Part shown: one piece after another, positions 32,973-44,125 of the stretch | Layout of the letters: the number at the start of each line of letters is the position of its first letter | Numbering within the stretch: position 1 is the stretch's first letter | DNA from: Isoetes taiwanensis | Taxonomy: Eukaryota; Streptophyta; Lycopodiopsida; Isoetales; Isoetaceae | Reading direction: 5' to 3' | Length of the DNA: 64,000 bases | Assembly (NCBI GenBank): GCA_021234155.1 | Contig: JAJEKV010000002.1 | Location: 22,768,942-22,832,941 of the forward strand | Translations under genes and position numbers: made by a program | Notes under the pieces: generated by a model | Told to the model about the DNA's origin: nothing | The model's input: only the letters and a program-made list of their open reading frames with translations | Database searches by the model: none

Positions 32973-35386
32973 CAGAAGAACCCACTTAAGAAGCACCGAT
33001 TTACGTGTAGGTTTTTCTGAACAGATGGATAGACATATTTATAGTAAGAGGGGGACCTTTAATTTTGTAAGCAGGTGTTGAGTTTTTCTTACAGTGGATC
33101 GGGTCCTTCTTTTTCTTTTATGAACCCTCCTTCTATACACAACGTGCCCCTTCCCAAATAAGGTTGCACAACCCCCATTATGTTGAACTAGGACACCCCA
33201 TGGTACCAAAATAATGTTGCACAACCCCCCCATACTAGACAGCCCCCACCTTGTTAGCTGCATTCTTCCACAGTGTGACTCACTCTGAGCTTACGTTTAA
33301 TGTATCTGACATCACCATAGTGTGACTCACCTAATGCTGACGTTTAACTAACATATTATGACGTCACTCCATGCATTGTTACACCTCTCCCTATTCCTGG
33401 ACCCTAAAGTTTCAGTGCCCTTCATTTGGACTCTAGATTTCTCCTTTATGCTCCAACGCCGATGCTTCTGCATAGGTTTCTGTAGCCCTTCCGTGGCCTG
33501 TTCTATTCCAGGCTCATATCTATATTCACCAATGGATATTCCTATGTAATGATATATATTCCTTTTACTCTGCATGTAGATTAGATAGCCTATAAATTAT
33601 GCCCTTCCCGCTTTTGCACACATTAAAACCATTGACATTATTAATAACTGTCGGCATTAATTAAATCCCCCCTCGAGCCCCTTGTTATTTTGGTGCATAT
33701 TGTGTTAGAACCAGTTAGCTTAGGCTATTGGATGGGAATTAGAGCAATTTGGCGTGTCGGAGGGTGCAACCCCTAAAAGCACGCAAACAATTCTATGACG
33801 GTGCATACAATTCTTTTGCAACAGTTGGGTAGTCTCAATGCCCTGCCCATCATCATCATAAATGTAGTGTAATGTAATATTCTCTTACTGTTCAAACCGT
33901 CATGTCCGTAAACAATGAACTGATTATCTAAACAAACCCCATCTCAGGCTCGGCGAATCTTTGAAATTGCATAGTTGAATCATTTCTACAAAGTAAATAG
34001 TGATGCCTATCATAGACGTTGCCATTTTGCATCTTGATCTTCATATTACTAATGTTGTTTCCATTTTAAGATGAAAGTGCGTTAGCACAATGCCACCTAA
34101 GTTTTGCAAATGCTTTTTACAAAATTTTGGTAAAAAAGGAGTTCTAATAAAAAAAAAAAAAAAACTTTTTGTTGGCACGGACCACTGGGCAAACAAAAAA
34201 TGGACAAAAAATAGTACAAAAGCAGGGTATAAATAGCACAAAAAGGGCAGAGCATAAATGACACATATGTGGGGAGCATAAATGGCACATATATGCACAA
34301 ATGGCACATTGTACCATTTATGCTTTGCCCTTACTTTGCCATTTATAACTATTTTTATAGTTAAAGGTACCTTCATGGCAAATATCTGTCGAAAAAGTAT
34401 GTTCATAGACCTGGTCGCGGATATGCAGCCTTCAACAATGAGACGGAGCTCCAATTTTTGTGTAAGGTAGTCCGTTCAACGGAAGTGTGAAGTTTCCTTA
34501 GCCCTTTTCGTTGGGCAGGGTTTAGAGAGTAGCTCAAGAAGAGCTATGGCGGGGTCCCCCTCTTTCTATAAATATGCCTGTCCATCCTTGTTCTTTGTTC
34601 ACGACAAACCCATCTAAGCCTAGTGCAAACTTCTTCCCCCAAGTCTTTTCCATCTCAAAGATCCCACTTCACAAATTTATTTGTAAAACTTTCTTTAATG
34701 CTTTTAGATAAGTACAATTGATTGCTTAAGTCTTCTTGTCTTTACATGCTTCCTTGAGAAAAATCGAAAAAAATTCTTGCTTTGCATCAATATGCATTTA
34801 CTTGGAGAAGGAAGTAATATTGATTGAAATATGCACAATGCGAATAGTAGCATCAACAACAATACCACCACCACCACCACAAGGAAAAGGAAAACAACAA
34901 CAATACCACCACCACCACCACAAGGAAAAGGAAAATATTTGTTTCAGATGAAATTGTCAAGCTTCTGAAGCACATTATTATATTCTAGTCTTTATTGAAA
35001 AAAAGATCAATATAAAACATTCCCTTCTGCTAGATGTCATGTCCAACTTGTTTTGATTTTTTACAAAATCTTGTACATTGCCAAGTTAATCATGCATTTG
35101 AGGATAGTATTATAGGATGTGTGTATGTGGGCGTGTGCGCGTGTGCGTGTGTGTAGATGGTAAATGTGGTCTCTTCAACTACTATGCTAAAATGCTTCAA
35201 GTATGGATATGTCAAGGGAGCTTTGCTTTCGATATTCTTAGACCCTCCAACATTGCTCAAGTATTCCTTTTTCTAGATAGACTAAATTAAACTCCATAAG
35301 GTAGGTAAGAAACTCATCCACAAAAGTGCATACCACAATTGTATTAACGGAGAAACATGCATTACCTGTCTGAAGATCCTTGGTAT
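32973..35386. other. Intergenic DNA with a promoter-like site and short repeats
   Basis: No recognised gene. A consensus-like TATAAATA lies at 34,567-34,574. A 40-bp unit (CAACAACAATACCACCACCA...GGAAAAGGAAAA) is duplicated at ~34,854-34,934 within a 71-codon ORF (34,736-34,951), so that ORF is doubtful. A GT-rich patch lies at ~35,118-35,156. Confidence 0.45.
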
Positions 35387-35391
35387 TGAAG
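35387..35391. other. Target-site duplication (left), TGAAG
   Basis: Five bases directly outside the left LTR, identical to 46,043-46,047. Confidence 0.9.
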
Positions 35392-37307
35392 TGTTGTCTT
35401 TCACAGAATCCTTGCAAAAACTGTGATGCACAAATCTCTAAATTGTGGGATTTCCTAAAAGATACTTGCCAAATTCTGTGTTTAGGGTGCAGAGAGCCAA
35501 AGATGTGGTGAGGGGATGTGAAAAGATGAGAAAAGAGGTGCAAATGTGAGGAAATGAGGTGATATGTGAATGCAGGTGTATGACTGGGATTTTTTTCTGC
35601 AACAAAGTAGTGAAAATGATTGAAGAAAAAACTTGGGGATGCAGACAAACTTCCTTTGAATGCAGATGAATTTTTTGAACAAATTCTGGCAGAATAGCTA
35701 TCAATTTAGCTAAATCTAGATAATATCAGATAACTTGAATTGATTTCAACTCATTTGTTGATAAAGATTGATGGGGAATTCGTGGCAAAGTTCGCCAGAA
35801 ATGGACTGACACGTAAAAAATGGGAGAACCCTATTTTTTTGAAAAAAAAAACTCAGAAATCGATTGAAGAAAGGGGAAACACCATGAATTGCTCAAGAAA
35901 ACTTTTCTCAGATTATCTTAGGAACATAATATTAATCGGGTAATCCATTCGATCACTCTGAAATAGAATTTGTATCAGAACTTCCAGAATCTTGGCTTTC
36001 AAGAACAAGGGCGGGTTTCTAATCAAAAATCTCCTCTCCTGCTATAGAATACGGCTCGGATCGTCTTTATAGACCTGTGTCAGGGTAGTTAGAGCTCCAA
36101 TTTGTCTGCATATGGCTACGAACTCTTTTTTCCCAAAAATAGGCAATACTCTGTTCTTGGCATGATCTCTATTAATTCAGCATCTTCTTCATGATTCGAT
36201 TGGTTCCAGAAGTCGGTTATGATCAGCGAACCGCCTCTGCATCACTCAAATTGCGGGAGGCTGAGAATCATAGAACCCTAATGGATCTTGGCAGAATTTT
36301 CTTCAATGGATATATCCCACAGGCCAAAATCGAAAAGTCAGCCCAGGGGATATATAGCCCAATCCACGCAAACTTTTAAATTGACGTGTCTTGCCCACGT
36401 GGGATTCGGTACCTCCACCGCCCCACACGCCCGGGTGAGCCACGTGGAGGGGGGTGATTGGCTGGAAAGGAATCTAGGTCAGGGGGGAGGGGGTAGAATA
36501 GGACAATTTTTTTATATTTTTTCAAAGGGCACGATTCCCAAGAAGTGGAATTTAAAGGTCTATATAGGGTCTTTTTTGGAAGTTTTTTGTGCCAGGTGGC
36601 ATATTTTCATTGGGGCTACAAGATGATGTGGTCAAATTTTGAAAAATGGCACTTTGATTTTTGGCTAAAAAGGTGAATCAATGGTGACTGGGCAATGGAT
36701 GGTGACATGATGAAATGATGACTTGGCATAGTGAAGGATGATGTGGCAAAGTCAAACATGGCTTTTTGCCTAAGTGAATTTTCGAGATTTTAAATGCCCC
36801 TTGATATTTTTGATGAGGTGGCATGATTTTGGCCCAAGTGGCAAAGATATAACCAAAGTTGGATGACAAAGCATTTTTTGAACAAGGTGGCCATCCTAGG
36901 TGGCATTTTGACTCTTGATGACGTGGCAAGGGTATTTTTTAGAAAGTGTGCCTTTTGGCTTTCCATTTTGACTTTCACTTGACTTTTTGACATTTTTGGC
37001 ACTTTAGGATGATGACTAGGATGCCACTTGGCAAAGGTATAGATTTTTTGGCATTTTTGGATTTTTAGGCATCTTTAGAAGCATATTTGGCTAGCGATAG
37101 GGGAAATTCAAGAAAAAAATAGGAGATAGGCTCAAAAAATTTGGGAAAAATCAAGGATGGCTAGTTTTGGCTAGAGGATTTGGCAAGGGTACTCACCTGG
37201 CCTAGATTCTCTTCCAGCCTGATACTTTTCCTTAATAGCTCCTCCAATACTTAGAATTTTCTTCATATCTTCATCTCTTCTTCATGTTGCCACTTCAAGG
37301 GGCAACA
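35392..37307 (-). repeat. 3' LTR (1,916 bp) of the minus-strand LTR retrotransposon
   Basis: Bounded by TGTTGTC ... GGGGCAACA, with an inverted TGTTG/CAACA end. It matches 44,126-46,042 over its whole length. A TATA-like CTATATAGA (minus) lies at ~36,560-36,568. Differences from the other LTR cluster in 35,700-36,250. Confidence 0.95.
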
Positions 37308-38381
37308 TCTTTGCCCAAAAGAAAAAATGGCTGGTCCCCCAGCCTTGAAACCTGTTAAAAACTTCTCCTGACATCTGGATCTGAATTATCCTGTTCTGAA
37401 ATATCAGAGCTTCTTAGAATGCAGCATAAAGGCATCTGAAAAGTGCAAATATATGAGAGTGAATGCCAAATCAATGCATATCCTGTTCCTGAGATAATAT
37501 AAGGTTTTCTTGAGGTCTTCATGAATGGAAAATGGTGCCAGAATAGGAAACTGGATAGAACTATGTGTACTTCACATTTTTGGTGATGAATTCTGCAACT
37601 TTGAACACAGCAGCAACTTTTGAACCTTTGTAACTTGTAGGGTCTGCTACCATGTTCTTTTGACTTCCCATAAGTGTTGAAACTTGGGGGGAACGTCCAA
37701 AATCTGCTTCAGTGATCTTGTGAATAAAACTTGATACTTTTAGGATTTTGACTACCCATTCTTGTAGGGGTCTTGGATGAAGCTAGAATGTTATGGAAGG
37801 GTGCGCAGACACATTCTAGAAGATGTAATGGTCCCGCAAATTTGCCCAAAAAAAAAAAATGCGATGGTATATAAAGTCTGGCTAGTGGGTAAAGGATGAT
37901 CCCGCAAATAACATGAAATAGAGAGTTAGGAGACCGCTTTTATGATGCACTGGGGATGAATAGCGACTCAGAGGTGATGAATAAAAGTATGAGCAAGGCT
38001 TATATGAATGGGAGGCCAATAAATGAAAAATGAATGGTATGGAAGACTAGGATGGTCCTGCAAATGACATGATGACTTAGATTAGTACTTCAATCCTGGT
38101 ATTCATCACGAGATGTTCAGCAAACTGTTCATGATGATTTTGAGTTCCTGCATGTGAGCACAACTTTAGGAGGCAATGGTTTTTCTGGCTGGCTTTAAAC
38201 AGAACAACTAATGAACCTGCAAATGACAATGTTAAAGATCAAAACACATACTTTTTCTTTTCAGCTTTTCTTCTTTTTATTGTTTTCTCCCCATAGTGTT
38301 AGCAAATCATATCTAGAACGATTTCAACTACTTCAACCTTTTTTAGACTACCTACAACTATACTAACTAGCATTAGCTAGT

Positions 38382-39906
38382 TTAGATCCAATAAGCTTTC
38401 AAGTGCTGTGCATTGAGAGGATTTGGCAAAATCCTCTCAGACTCTAACTCTTGTAAGTAATATGAGTTTACTCCAGCATGTGAAGAAATGACAAATGGAC
38501 CTTCCCAATTTGCAGAAAACTTACCTAGAGTGGGATCTCTGTTTTTAGCTAACTTAAGCACCAAATCACCAACCTGATAGTTGACTTCTACTGCTTGTTT
38601 GTCAAATTTCTTCTTGATTTTCATCTTGTGATCTGTTATCACCTGTAGAGTCTTATCTCTGAGTTCCTCAAGGGCTAGCATCTGCTGCAGCCTGCACCAG
38701 ATAGCATCCTCTTCACTTTTGACTTGTATTTGCATCATCCTTGGCGAAAGTACCTGCAACTCAAAGGGTAGAATGACGCTAGTACCATATACAATAGAGG
38801 CAGGAGTGTTTTTTATAGCCACTTTATAAGTGGTTCTCAGAGGACCGGAGGGCATAGATCAACTTTGTATATGACTTCTTGGAAACCTATCTCTTGTCTT
38901 CTTCATAATGGATATCGAGTCTTATTGGTGGATTACGCTGGCCATTTCCACGAGGGTAGTAAGCGAGAACTTTTGTATGTCTTATCTCAAGCAATTGGGT
39001 AAGCTTGTCTATTACTTCATTCACAAAAGGCGTTCCTCTGTCAGAAACAATCTTCAATGGTACTCCAAACCTAGCACATATATTAGACAGTAGGAAACTT
39101 GATGTGGTATCTGCATTTGCACTTGTCAATGGAGTTGCTTCAGCCCATTTAGTGAAGAAGTCTGTAGCAACTAGGATGTATTCATGTTTGGCAGAGGAAG
39201 ATGGATGTATAGGACCAACAAAATCTAATCCCCAAACCAGAAATGGGCCAGGGACCACAATAGGTGAAAGGGGAGGTACCTTCAGGCGTTTGCTGGCATG
39301 CTTTTGACAGTCAGAACAACTCTGCACATACCTTTTGACATCATGATGAAGTGTAGGCCAATAGTATCCAGAACTTAGAATTTTCTTGGCTGTGGCATCC
39401 ATAGAATAATGTCCACCACAGCAGAGGTCATGAGCATGTCTTAGAGCTTGTACCTGTTCTTCTTCAGCCAAGCACCTCAACAAAATCTGTGAAGGCATCT
39501 TCCTACATAAAATGTCCTCAACCAGCACATATGTTAGACATCTTCTTCTAAACTTAACTTTCTCAGATGGTGAAAATGTGGCAGGGATCTCTTGATGTCT
39601 TAGATAATTGACAATGGGTTGCATCCAAGACCTGGTTTCTCCAACTAAATGACATACCTCTTCTTCTGTTTGATCCTCTTCAGAGGTCAAATCATATTTG
39701 TAGAAGGCATAGGGTATGAAACTACTCGGATCCTTTTCTGCTTTGACAAGATGGACTTCAATGGCAAAGTCTTGAAGCATGGCGGCCCACTTATAGAACT
39801 TGGTCTTCAGGGCTTGTTTACCATACAACATTGGAAGAGGATTGACCTTCATATAGACTTGAATCTTTGGAGCTTGCATCAGAAGATGGGAAAATTTAGT
39901 GGTCAA
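38382..39906 (-). pseudogene. Integrase (with RNase H end) of the LTR retrotransposon
   Basis: The first frame (38,887-39,906) starts with a degenerate RNase H tail (WAAMLQDFAIEVHLVKAEKD). It continues into the integrase zinc domain (HAHDLCCGGH ... CSDCQK, HHCC type) and the catalytic core with GLDFVGP and SDRGTPFVNE, which hold the two catalytic aspartates. Around YYPRGNGQ the frame is shifted by a lost base, and the expected Glu codon of the D-D-E triad reads as a stop in the ancestral frame. The second frame (38,382-38,855) resumes with the C-terminal part (YKVAIKNTPASIVYGT, then GPFVISSHAGVNSYYLQ). No chromodomain is seen. Confidence 0.85.
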
Positions 39907-40314
39907 AAAAATATTAGGCGGCAGCAGACTTCTCTAGGACTGGGTAATTCACCTCTGTGTCTGACCACTGCTTTCCTGCATAATTTAGTACCCTTTTGTT
40001 CTGAAATAAGGCTAATCCTACAGCAAATGATGTAACTGTTATATAAACTTGGAAATCTTCATTTGGTTTAGGGGCCAGAAGTGTTACCTTCTTCTTTGCC
40101 GAGCTCTTCTTTGATCAATTCAAATGCCCTTTGGCAATCTTCATTCCACTCAATTTGGAACTTTTTGACTTGTATTTTTAGATACATACCCTACTTTGGT
40201 GAGCTTGGTGATAGGTCTCAAAATGTGAGAGACGTTTGGGATGTAGATCCTCAAGCCTTGAAGTGTACCAACAAAACCTTTTGCTTCAATGTTTTAGAGT
40301 GTCTTTGGGCATGG
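39907..40314 (-). pseudogene. Reverse transcriptase connection / RNase H region, broken
   Basis: Translated in pieces, the minus strand gives the connection segment after the polymerase (VSHILRPITKLTK ... CQRAFELIKEELGKEE) and leads into the RNase H remnant of the next frame. Stops and shifts are frequent. It was separated from the polymerase core by the insertion that follows. Confidence 0.6.
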
Positions 40315-40795
40315 AAAAAAAATAGTGGCTAAACTTAGCTAAATGGCGAAATTTTGGCCTTGTTTGGAAAACAATTGGCTAAACTATGGCCCTTTTTGGG
40401 CTAAAAAAAAAAAGATTTTAGCCAAGTCTATTTCACGTCCCACCTCCATTTCGTCCGACTTTAGTCTGCAAAATTTGGAAAGTTTAGCCAAAACTTAGAA
40501 GCTTTTACGTCAAACTTTAGTGTACTTTAACCAAATTATCCTATAACCTTTATATTTATTATGGTCAGTTAATATTTAGGTCTTGATTTAGTGCAAAATA
40601 GTCAAAAGATAGAAGATTTTTTCTTTTTTAAATAAAAGATGGCAATTGGCAAAATTTAGAAAGTTTAGCTAAACATTAGAAGCTTTCACCTCAAATTTTG
40701 GCATACTTTAGCCAAGTCTATTTCACCACTTTGAATATAAAAAAACAAACACTTGTCCTTTGGAGCAATCGAACTCCTTCCTCGATTTCGATGGC
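40315..40795. mobile_element. AT-rich insertion inside the reverse transcriptase
   Basis: About 480 noncoding bases separate the FLDD-containing polymerase part from the connection domain. They contain direct repeats: TTTAGCCAAGTCTATTTCAC occurs twice (~40,424 and ~40,711), as does a block AAAATTT-GAAAGTTTAGC with AAGCTTT. The composition fits a MITE or another small element; terminal repeats and target duplication were not resolved by eye. Confidence 0.55.
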
Positions 40796-41293
40796 CTAAT
40801 TTAAGTTCAAAACAAACACTTCTTTGGATTTAAGTTCACACCCTCGGTTCGCACAAAGAAAACATATTAGAGATTGTTTTGAGATGATCTTCCAAAGAGG
40901 TGTGCGAGTCAAATCATCCAGAAAAGCCCTGAAATCTTGGGGAGATAATGACTCAAGAATATTGTTCATTGCCCTCTGAAAGGTTGCAGGGGCATTTTTC
41001 AAGCCAAATGGCATTCTTAGCATCATATAAGTTCCCCAAGGTGTAATGAAGGCAGTTTTTGGTGTGATAAAGGATCAACTTCTATTTGGTTGAAACCGGA
41101 GAAGCCATCCATAAGAGAATAGACTTCCTTTCCACTCATGGTATGCAAAACTTCTTCTAGAAACGGTAGGGGGATAGCGGTCTTTGATTGTAACCTTATT
41201 GATATCTCTATAATCAATACAAATTCTAAGTTGGCCACTTCTCTTCTTGATCGGCACAATGCAAGACAACCACTCGAGGTTCCAATGTCTCAC
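40796..41293 (-). pseudogene. Reverse transcriptase core of the LTR retrotransposon, frameshifted
   Basis: Three overlapping frames together show the polymerase blocks: [54 protein letters not shown] and FRAFLDDL, the last being the metal-binding xxDD box (FLDD here). Each step needs a frame change, so no intact polymerase is made. Confidence 0.85.
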
Positions 41294-41404
41294 ATATCGC
41301 CTTAGAACTCTCCATAGTTTTTAATTCTTCATAGATAAGTGGCGGCAAGGCGTAATTTATCCTCCTTAATTTACGTTGAACAGGATCGAGCCATCTTTTA
41401 CTTT

Positions 41405-42115
41405 TTATTTCAAATTTTGCTTTAGAGGGGGAATTCCTTTTAGTTGAGTAATCCCAAACAAAGACATCGAGAATTCTTGACCAAAGATAGGAAATGAGTT
41501 AAAGCAAGGCTCAGGAGCTTTTGGACCAACTTTCAGGGTTCTAGTTTGGCCATTCTTTTGGATACAAATGACTTGCTCTCTGCTTGCCTCCTCTATCCCT
41601 ATAGTTAGAATTGGACAAGTCGTGAGAGGTTCGGCTCTTCTTCTGAAAGGCTCCTTGACTAAAAAATCCAGTATGGTACCTTTAGCTAGCCTGTCTACTT
41701 CACTATTCAAATGCCTAGGGATATGCTCTATAGTCCAGGCCTCAAATTTGTCTAATAGTCCCAAAACCTCTTCTTTAAGTTGTACTAACCTTGAATGCTT
41801 GGTTTGGTATACCTCTTGGACTTGATTGCACACGAGCTGAGAGTCTCCCTTTATATTCAGCTTCTTGATTCCCATCATGTAAGCTTCCTGGAGACCTGCA
41901 ATCAAAGCTTGATACTCTGCCTCATTAGAGGTTATATTTTTGTGAATTCTTGCTGTTTTGGCCACTGTCAAAGCCTCTGGGCTTTTAATGATGGCAGCAG
42001 CACAGGCTAGGCTCAACTTCCTGCTACAACTGCCATCAAAGAACAATGTATGAGTATGCTCATCAAGTTTTTGCTCTTCTTCTTCCAAAAGGGGATCTAC
42101 ATAGATGTTGTACAC
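41405..42115 (-). CDS. Additional RNase H domain located upstream of the reverse transcriptase
   Basis: A single 236-codon frame holds a complete RNase HI-type domain: HTLFFDGSCSRK (first Asp), NEAEYQALIAGLQEA (Glu), LNIKGDSQLVCNQV (Asp) and HLNSEVDRLAKG (final Asp). The domain retains all four catalytic acids. This type of extra RNase H is known from the Tat/Ogre group of plant Ty3/gypsy elements, where I recall it following the element's own RNase H and preceding integrase. Here it lies between protease and reverse transcriptase, while a degenerate second RNase H remnant sits in the usual place before integrase. The C-terminal ~90 residues look like a linker. Confidence 0.8.
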   Translation of the reverse strand: MYNIYVDPLLEEEEQKLDEHTHTLFFDGSCSRKLSLACAAAIIKSPEALTVAKTARIHKNITSNEAEYQALIAGLQEAYMMGIKKLNIKGDSQLVCNQVQEVYQTKHSRLVQLKEEVLGLLDKFEAWTIEHIPRHLNSEVDRLAKGTILDFLVKEPFRRRAEPLTTCPILTIGIEEASREQVICIQKNGQTRTLKVGPKAPEPCFNSFPIFGQEFSMSLFGITQLKGIPPLKQNLK

Positions 42116-42208
42116 ACCTACATCTTTATAGATTAGTGCATCATCAATTAAAAAGGCAAATTCTTCTTGGAGTTTACCTTCCCCGGGTTGTAGAGTGTGA
42201 CTTCTTGC

Positions 42209-44077
42209 TTACCATCCTGTTATTGTGCATTTACCTCCTCCCCAATCGGCTTTGCGTAAAACCACCTTGAGCCATTTTCTGCCCAAAAGAAGGTCATAGC
42301 TGCCAATCTGAGAAGGAAACTGTACTACAACAAAGTCCAGGGTCATCTTGATGCCCCCTACATCTGTCAAGACATCATTAACGACTCCTTTTGGTTGTAC
42401 ACTCTCATTAGCAAAAGATTTCAGAATAATTGGTGCTGCAGAAGTGATTTTTAACTCTAAAGAGTCCATAATATGTAAAGGCATGATATTTATACCTGAG
42501 CCTCCATCCAAGATGACTTTAGAGAGTGTTTTACCTTCGACTTGAGCTTCACATGAGAATATACCAGGGTCTTTCCCAACTCTAGAGATGTTGTGGACAG
42601 TAGGTTCTGAATTCTCCTCTATAAGTGTTTTGACACGCTCTCTATAGGAAGGTGCTATTCTTAACAAGGTCAAAACATCTAGGGTGACTCTAGTAGACTT
42701 CAACACCTGGTCAACTTCACCTAACACAGCAGGCCTGTCATTTTGAGGTGAAACTGGCTCTGTAACCACAGAGGGCAGAGGAGCTATGCTATTTCTAGGC
42801 ATGTTGGCTTGCTGAGGTCTGGATCTTAGGCTATAGGGAGTACCAGCGGCCAAGACCTCTTCTTCTCTTCGAAGTTCATCACCTCCTTCTACTGTAATCA
42901 GAGAAACAGCATGAGAAGAGGATGCATCTACAGTCTTACCTTTATCTTTCAACATATACTCTTTGATCTTGCACCTGTCTTCATAATGGCCTGTTTCTTT
43001 ACAATATGAACAAACAGGGCACTCCTTACCAGTGTGGCCCTTTTTATCACATCTAGGGCAAGGCTTGGACCAGCAATTACTTTCTGAATGGCCTGGCTTC
43101 TTACAGTAGGTACAATGCTTTCTACTTTGTGTAGAATCTGAAGACTTGAAGTCGGATGCCTCATCTCTGGGTGCTGGAGCCTTCTTGAGCTCAAAGAGTT
43201 GCTTGGTAACCTCCATAAGTGTCTCTGCAGTCCTGGCATGTTCAGTTGCAATTTTGAGGTTAGTAGCTTGCAACTTAGAAATCTCTTCTTTCATATCTTC
43301 TTCAAAAGAATTTTTCTTCTTCACTGTACACACAGGTTCATAGTTAGTCTCTAAATCATTGAAATAATCAAGATCAACGTGCTCAAAAGTAGAAAATGCA
43401 GCCCTTAGCCTGCTGATCTCAATTGCTTTGGAAAATACCCTTGGTAATGTCTCAAAACGTTGTTGTTGATGTATCTTCATTAACTTCTTGTAAACAGGAG
43501 GTCTGAACTTCAAACCATGCAAGAAAGCAGTAATCAAATGCAAAGGAGGATTATCAACACCCTTTGACTCACACTTTATCACATGTTCTCCAAATCTATC
43601 AACATAAGCTTCTATGCTTTCATCACTTCTAATAGAAAGAGAATGCAGTTGCTGAAGCAAAGTTTCAGGAGTCACAGATTCGCCAAACCTATCAATGAAT
43701 CTGCTCCTCATCTCTTCAAATGTGTGAACACCATAAATCTTTCTTTGAGTGTTAAACCATTTAGTAGCAAGGTCATCAGATAAAGAAAGCTTGAACAATT
43801 CCAACTTAGTCATACCTCTAGGAGCATGATTCCTAAAATAATCATCAAATGAGTTTAGAAATACCTCAAGGGGTTTCTTTCTGTCATAAAGGGGCTGTGA
43901 AGGAGGCGTCTCCAACCTGAAGATAGGGTCAGCATAGTTGCCTAGAGGTGCTGCTGCTGCTGGCGCTGCTGCTGCCAACCCAGGCTCCAAAGGCATATCT
44001 TCAGCGTGGCTAGGCTCTCCATCACCATCCATATCTGTACCAGTCTTCCTTGGGTGCCTCACCATGAGGGCTCTCAA
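42209..44077 (-). CDS. Gag-protease polyprotein of the LTR retrotransposon
   Basis: An open frame of 622 codons. It contains an Ala/Pro-rich N-terminus, a retrotransposon gag domain (about residues 55-230, with FLNSFDDYFRNHAP and WFNTQRKIYGVHTFEEM), a coiled segment, and three CCHC zinc knuckles (CTYCKKPGHSESNC, CPRCDKKGHTGKEC, CSYCKETGHYEDRC; about residues 318-375). A protease domain follows (about 480-622), with VILDGGSGINIMP at the active Asp and YDLLLGRKWL near the end. The start is 48 bases from the 5' LTR, with the primer site between. Gag forms the virus-like particle and the protease processes it. This is the only long intact frame of the element apart from the extra RNase H. Confidence 0.9.
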   Translation of the reverse strand: MRALMVRHPRKTGTDMDGDGEPSHAEDMPLEPGLAAAAPAAAAPLGNYADPIFRLETPPSQPLYDRKKPLEVFLNSFDDYFRNHAPRGMTKLELFKLSLSDDLATKWFNTQRKIYGVHTFEEMRSRFIDRFGESVTPETLLQQLHSLSIRSDESIEAYVDRFGEHVIKCESKGVDNPPLHLITAFLHGLKFRPPVYKKLMKIHQQQRFETLPRVFSKAIEISRLRAAFSTFEHVDLDYFNDLETNYEPVCTVKKKNSFEEDMKEEISKLQATNLKIATEHARTAETLMEVTKQLFELKKAPAPRDEASDFKSSDSTQSRKHCTYCKKPGHSESNCWSKPCPRCDKKGHTGKECPVCSYCKETGHYEDRCKIKEYMLKDKGKTVDASSSHAVSLITVEGGDELRREEEVLAAGTPYSLRSRPQQANMPRNSIAPLPSVVTEPVSPQNDRPAVLGEVDQVLKSTRVTLDVLTLLRIAPSYRERVKTLIEENSEPTVHNISRVGKDPGIFSCEAQVEGKTLSKVILDGGSGINIMPLHIMDSLELKITSAAPIILKSFANESVQPKGVVNDVLTDVGGIKMTLDFVVVQFPSQIGSYDLLLGRKWLKVVLRKADWGGGKCTITGW

Positions 44078-44100
44078 GTTTTTTGCAAGAGTTTTTTAGA

Positions 44101-44120
44101 GAATCCCGGTAGGACCTCCA
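44101..44120 (-). other. Primer-binding site, tRNA-Gln-like
   Basis: The plus strand GGTAGGACCTCCA, five bases from the 5' LTR, is what a tRNA 3' end with a U discriminator and CCA would look like, so the minus strand is a primer-binding site. From memory it resembles plant tRNA-Gln rather than initiator Met. The tRNA assignment is tentative. Confidence 0.6.
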
Positions 44121-44125
44121 AAAGA

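Noticed and set aside
42348-43783. Plus-strand ORFs across the gag region
   Set aside because: Shadows of the 622-codon gag-protease frame on the minus strand.
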